This document shows positions 7,409 through 9,862 of a DNA stretch of 9,862 nt, one piece after another. Position 1 is the stretch's first letter, and each line of letters begins with the position of its first letter. The notes below the pieces were generated by a model. The model did not search any database and was not told the origin of the DNA. It saw only the letters and a list, made by a program, of their open reading frames with translations. The translations under genes were made by a program, and so were the position numbers. Origin of the DNA: Adhaeribacter sp. (GTDB taxonomy: Bacteria > Bacteroidota > Bacteroidia > Cytophagales > Hymenobacteraceae). The stretch is from positions 1 through 9,862 of the forward strand of contig JAQBNV010000458.1 in assembly GCA_028288395.1 (NCBI GenBank), given 5' to 3'.

Positions 7409-8017
7409 TTATTTGCCTAATAATTTAAACCCAAGGCTTAAAATAAACTGCTGGTTATCAATATCAAAGCTGGTGTTCTGGTTGCTATTGGTATATTCGC
7501 GTTTTACATTTTCGTAGCGTAAATCGGCGGTAAAGTTGCCAATATCAAAACCAGCACCGGCTTGCCAGCCCCAATCCGATTTGTCGAGATAGTTCTGGAG
7601 GTTTTGGTCGCCAAATTTACCGTTTACCAATACCGAAGCTACTGGCCCTGCCTGCAACCGTACAACGTTAAAAAAGTTATAGCCTACTAATAAAGGAACA
7701 TCCAGCCGGTTAAAAGTAAATTTTTCTGTTTGCACATTGGTACCGGAGCCGGTATCGCTTACTTTAACTTTACCGCCCGTAGAAGTAAAATAGGCTTCGG
7801 GCTGCAACAGGAAACCCGCAGCTTTTAACCTTAAAAAGGCGCCGGCATGGTAACCCGTAATATCGTCGGCGGTGTTAAACTCCGAAATAGAATTTTTTAG
7901 ATTTTTTACATCAACCTGCGAAGAACTCACGCCGGCTTTTAAACCTAAAGAAATTTGCGCCTTAGCTACTATTCCGGTAGTAAACATTACAAGCGTCAGC
8001 ATCAATATTTTTTTCAT
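7409..8017 (-). CDS. PorT-family outer-membrane beta-barrel protein
   Basis: A 202-residue exported protein. It starts with a classical signal peptide (MKKILMLTLVMFTTG), with likely cleavage after AKA at residue 20, giving a mature QISLGLKAG N-terminus. The remainder alternates polar and hydrophobic residues as expected for about eight transmembrane strands. Family-typical segments include LGLKAGVSSS (24-33), LDVPLLVGYNFF (105-116), WGWQAGAGFDIGNFTADLRYENV (from 149) and the C-terminal strand FILSLGFKL. This corresponds to the 'outer membrane protein beta-barrel domain' group common in Bacteroidota. PorT itself belongs to type IX secretion, but most paralogues, and I expect this one, have no known role. 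The gene is a single unit: terminator at its 3' end and a long gap upstream. No plug domain, SusD or TonB partner is adjacent. Confidence 0.88.
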   Translation of the reverse strand: MKKILMLTLVMFTTGIVAKAQISLGLKAGVSSSQVDVKNLKNSISEFNTADDITGYHAGAFLRLKAAGFLLQPEAYFTSTGGKVKVSDTGSGTNVQTEKFTFNRLDVPLLVGYNFFNVVRLQAGPVASVLVNGKFGDQNLQNYLDKSDWGWQAGAGFDIGNFTADLRYENVKREYTNSNQNTSFDIDNQQFILSLGFKLLGK

Positions 8018-8411
8018 AATTTTAAATGGTTAGCGTTACGAAAGCGTATTTCCACATTCACGCTTCTGAAAGATGATTTGCAAATATTAAACCAGTTTTT
8101 TAACTAACAGTTTTGCAACCCTGATTTTTTCAGTTTAACCTTATTCAACTATTTGGGCCGGTATTATTTTCCTGTTCTTTCTTTAATGGTAATTCTATTA
8201 CTTTACGGATTATAGGATTTTATATTATGTTCGGCACTATTAATTTATCTTTTACCTCCCTTATTCAATTTCTATTTTCTATAAAACGGCCGTGATTGCC
8301 TATGGTTAAAAAATTTTAAGTCCTATTTTAATACCCGTAAAAAACGGTACCGGTATATTTTTTATATATTGCCTTTTATTATAAATTTAATTAAGATTTA
8401 CCAATTATTGC
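8018..8411. other. 394-base AT-rich divergent intergenic region
   Basis: This gap separates the divergent outer-membrane protein and asnA genes and must hold both promoters. I see no reading frame of note, no tRNA-like or riboswitch-like fold and no tandem repeat. Visible small structures are AAGCGT/ACGCTT (8042-8047 with 8060-8065) in the presumed leader of the - strand gene, ACGGCCGT (8285-8292) and overlapping palindromes CGGTACCG and TACCGGTA (8345-8355). No exact TAnnTTTG match precedes asnA. The 80 bases before asnA are almost pure A/T. Confidence 0.5.
8081..8088 (-). promoter_or_regulatory. Candidate -7 element for the PorT-family gene
   Basis: On the - strand this reads AATATTTG, a one-mismatch fit to TAnnTTTG, placing the start of transcription near 8073 and giving a leader of about 55 bases. 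It overlaps the 10-base palindrome ATTTGCAAAT (8076-8085). No TTG at the expected -33 spacing stands out, so this is tentative. Confidence 0.35.
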
Positions 8412-9452
8412 ATGAGCCAGAATCTTTACATTCCGAAGCAGTACCGACCGGTCCTTAATTTAAGCCGTACCGAAAAAGCCATTAAACTTACCAAAGACTT
8501 TTTTGAACGACAATTATCCGCTGAGTTGCGGCTGCGACGGGTTACAGCACCTTTATTTGTTTTAAAAGGAACCGGCATCAACGATGATTTAAACGGAGTT
8601 GAAAGACCTGTGAGTTTTCCGATAAAGTACATGCAGGAAACCAACGCTGAAATTGTGCACTCTTTGGCCAAATGGAAGCGCCTGATGCTGGCAAAATTAA
8701 ATATCAAACCGGGTTTTGGCCTCTATACCGACATGAACGCCATCCGGCCCGACGAAGACCTGGATAATATTCATTCGCTCTATGTAGATCAGTGGGATTG
8801 GGAAAGAGTGATAAATTCCGAAGAACGTAACCTGGCCTTTCTGAAAAATGTGGTGGAGCGTTTGTATGGGGTTATGAAAAGGACAGAATACCTACTTTCG
8901 GAAGAGTACCCGGAGTTAGAGCCGCAATTACCCGAAACAATAACCTTTATCCATACCGAAGATTTACTGCAACAATATCCTGATCTTACCTCGAAAGAAC
9001 GGGAAGACAAGGCCGCTAAAGAATTCGGGGCCATATTCATAATGGGTATTGGCGGTTTGCTGTCTAACGGGCAGAAGCACGATGGACGCGCCCCGGATTA
9101 TGACGACTGGACAACGCCTTCGGAAAATGGGTACAATGGCCTGAATGGTGATATTGTGGTTTGGAATTCGGTTTTAGAACGATCCTTCGAAATTTCTTCG
9201 ATGGGTATCCGGGTAAACCGGGAGGCTCTACTGCGGCAATTAGCCCTGACGGGCTGTGAAGACCGGGCTAACTTGCAGTGGCACCAAATGCTCCTGAACG
9301 GAGAACTGCCCCAGACTTTGGGAGGAGGAATTGGTCAGTCGCGTTTGTGCATGTATTTTTTGCGAAAAGCCCATATTGGTGAGGTGCAATCAAGCCTGTG
9401 GCCCGATGACCTGGTAAAAAAATGCGAGGAAAATAATATTATATTACTTTAA
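8412..9452 (+). CDS. asnA: Aspartate--ammonia ligase (asparagine synthetase A)
   Basis: Makes asparagine from aspartate and free ammonia with ATP cleaved to AMP and PPi; a cytosolic enzyme related to class II aminoacyl-tRNA synthetase catalytic cores. The 346-residue product is slightly longer than the roughly 330-residue E. coli enzyme. Recognisable family blocks are LRRVTAPLFV (41-50), GLNDDLNG-like GINDDLNGVERPVSF (55-69), the VDQWDWE motif (125-131), HDGRAPDYDDW (223-233), SFEISSMGIRV (258-268) and the class II motif-3-like GGGIGQSRL (304-312). No frameshift or missing block is apparent. ATG 8412 is the first start, and MSQNLYIPKQYRP is a plausible N-terminus. It is a single-gene unit ended by the palindromic terminator. 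Control by asparagine or nitrogen supply is likely, but no regulator or operator can be identified here. Confidence 0.95.
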   Translation: MSQNLYIPKQYRPVLNLSRTEKAIKLTKDFFERQLSAELRLRRVTAPLFVLKGTGINDDLNGVERPVSFPIKYMQETNAEIVHSLAKWKRLMLAKLNIKPGFGLYTDMNAIRPDEDLDNIHSLYVDQWDWERVINSEERNLAFLKNVVERLYGVMKRTEYLLSEEYPELEPQLPETITFIHTEDLLQQYPDLTSKEREDKAAKEFGAIFIMGIGGLLSNGQKHDGRAPDYDDWTTPSENGYNGLNGDIVVWNSVLERSFEISSMGIRVNREALLRQLALTGCEDRANLQWHQMLLNGELPQTLGGGIGQSRLCMYFLRKAHIGEVQSSLWPDDLVKKCEENNIILL

Positions 9453-9509
9453 CGGAGATATCAATTTGAAGCAACTATAAAACATACTATATAAATATCA
9501 GTTCTTATC

Positions 9510-9547
9510 AAATGAAGAAGGCTCTTACGTAAGAGCCTTCTTCATTT
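9510..9547. terminator. Bidirectional terminator, 38-base perfect palindrome
   Basis: Bases 9510-9528 and 9529-9547 are exact reverse complements with no spacer (central TTACGTAA), so in RNA the hairpin would open a few central bases as loop. The GAAGAAGGCTC arm gives a stable stem, and the flanking AAAT/ATTT provides a short T tract on either strand. It lies 57 bases after the asnA stop and 31 bases before the end of the convergent small gene, and probably serves both. Confidence 0.88.
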
Positions 9548-9578
9548 TGCAGGTTGCAGATTAATAGTTGTTGTCATC

Positions 9579-9821
9579 TTAAAAATCATCCTGGCATTGT
9601 TTTAGTAATTGTTCTTCAGCCAAATAATTACGTACCTCTTTCGATATTATTCTGCTTTTAACTTTACTGTTTACCGGCACCGTAATAGTCCGGCCATCTG
9701 GCATCTTAAATACAACTTCCAGATTGCCTTCCGTGACATCAAAATCGGCTAACTGCTGCCGAAGCCTTTTAATTAACATTACTTCTTCCGAAGCAAGATT
9801 TGGATTCTCGTGTTTCATCAT
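9579..9821 (-). CDS. Small hypothetical protein, 80 residues, unrecognised
   Basis: I do not recognise this protein. It is charged and soluble, with no signal peptide or membrane segment. From the residue pattern I expect a helix at about 11-26 (SEEVMLIKRLRQQLAD), a beta hairpin at about 34-50 (LEVVFKMPDG turn, RTITVPV), and a second amphipathic helix at about 58-76, ending in an acidic tail QDDF. Alternating hydrophobics and coding-like codon use make it likely to be a real gene, as does its position with a terminator just past its stop. Two adjacent ATGs (9821, 9818) could start it. No Shine-Dalgarno is evident; the A/T-rich leader is normal for the phylum. Its upstream neighbour lies outside the window. 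Confidence 0.7.
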   Translation of the reverse strand: MMKHENPNLASEEVMLIKRLRQQLADFDVTEGNLEVVFKMPDGRTITVPVNSKVKSRIISKEVRNYLAEEQLLKQCQDDF

Positions 9822-9837
9822 AATATAAAATATAGTT

Positions 9838-9845
9838 CAAAGCTT
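9838..9845 (-). promoter_or_regulatory. Tentative -7 element for the small hypothetical gene
   Basis: On the - strand this reads AAGCTTTG, one mismatch from TAnnTTTG, 16 bases before the first ATG. The matching -33 element would lie at or beyond the window edge, so it cannot be checked. Confidence 0.3.
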
Positions 9846-9862
9846 TATACGGAACAAAGCAA

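Noticed and set aside
1..9862. A new defence, secretion or mobile system spanning the window
   Set aside because: The genes are mostly recognisable single units with unrelated roles, separated by terminators; nothing ties them into one system.

Overview
The window reads as a chromosomal segment of a Bacteroidota bacterium, most likely order Cytophagales (Hymenobacteraceae-like). This is inferred from four things: the pyrG-yidC gene pair, a PorT-type outer-membrane barrel protein, near absence of Shine-Dalgarno sequences with A/T-rich leaders, and a TAnnTTTG-type -7 promoter element in front of pyrG. The genus is not established by anything visible here.

Layout, left to right. Bases 1-145 hold the right end of an IS5/IS4-superfamily insertion sequence: the C-terminal tail of its transposase plus a probable terminal repeat. 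A 231-base gap with a good promoter candidate leads into pyrG (CTP synthase) and, 22 bases further on, yidC (membrane protein insertase), forming a two-gene + strand operon closed by a hairpin terminator. Convergent to it on the - strand is a large nine-helix membrane protein with an N-terminal M28 zinc peptidase domain, resembling eukaryotic Pff1/ERMP1. Divergent from that is a + strand short-chain dehydrogenase (DltE-like). A perfect 24-bp-stem bidirectional terminator separates it from a convergent - strand PorT-family outer-membrane protein. A 394-base AT-rich gap follows, then + strand asnA (ammonia-dependent asparagine synthetase), a 38-base perfect palindrome serving as terminator, and a convergent - strand gene for an unrecognised 80-residue protein.

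Functionally this is mostly housekeeping: nucleotide synthesis (pyrG), membrane and protein biogenesis (yidC) and amino-acid synthesis (asnA), interspersed with a peptidase, an oxidoreductase and an envelope protein of unknown substrates. Apart from the pyrG-yidC operon, each gene looks like its own transcription unit, and the genes do not obviously form one pathway. I see no defence island, CRISPR array, phage, RNA gene or other coherent undescribed system. The points most worth a second look are the IS end next to pyrG, the Pff1/ERMP1-like peptidase, the unusually perfect bidirectional terminators and the small orphan protein.
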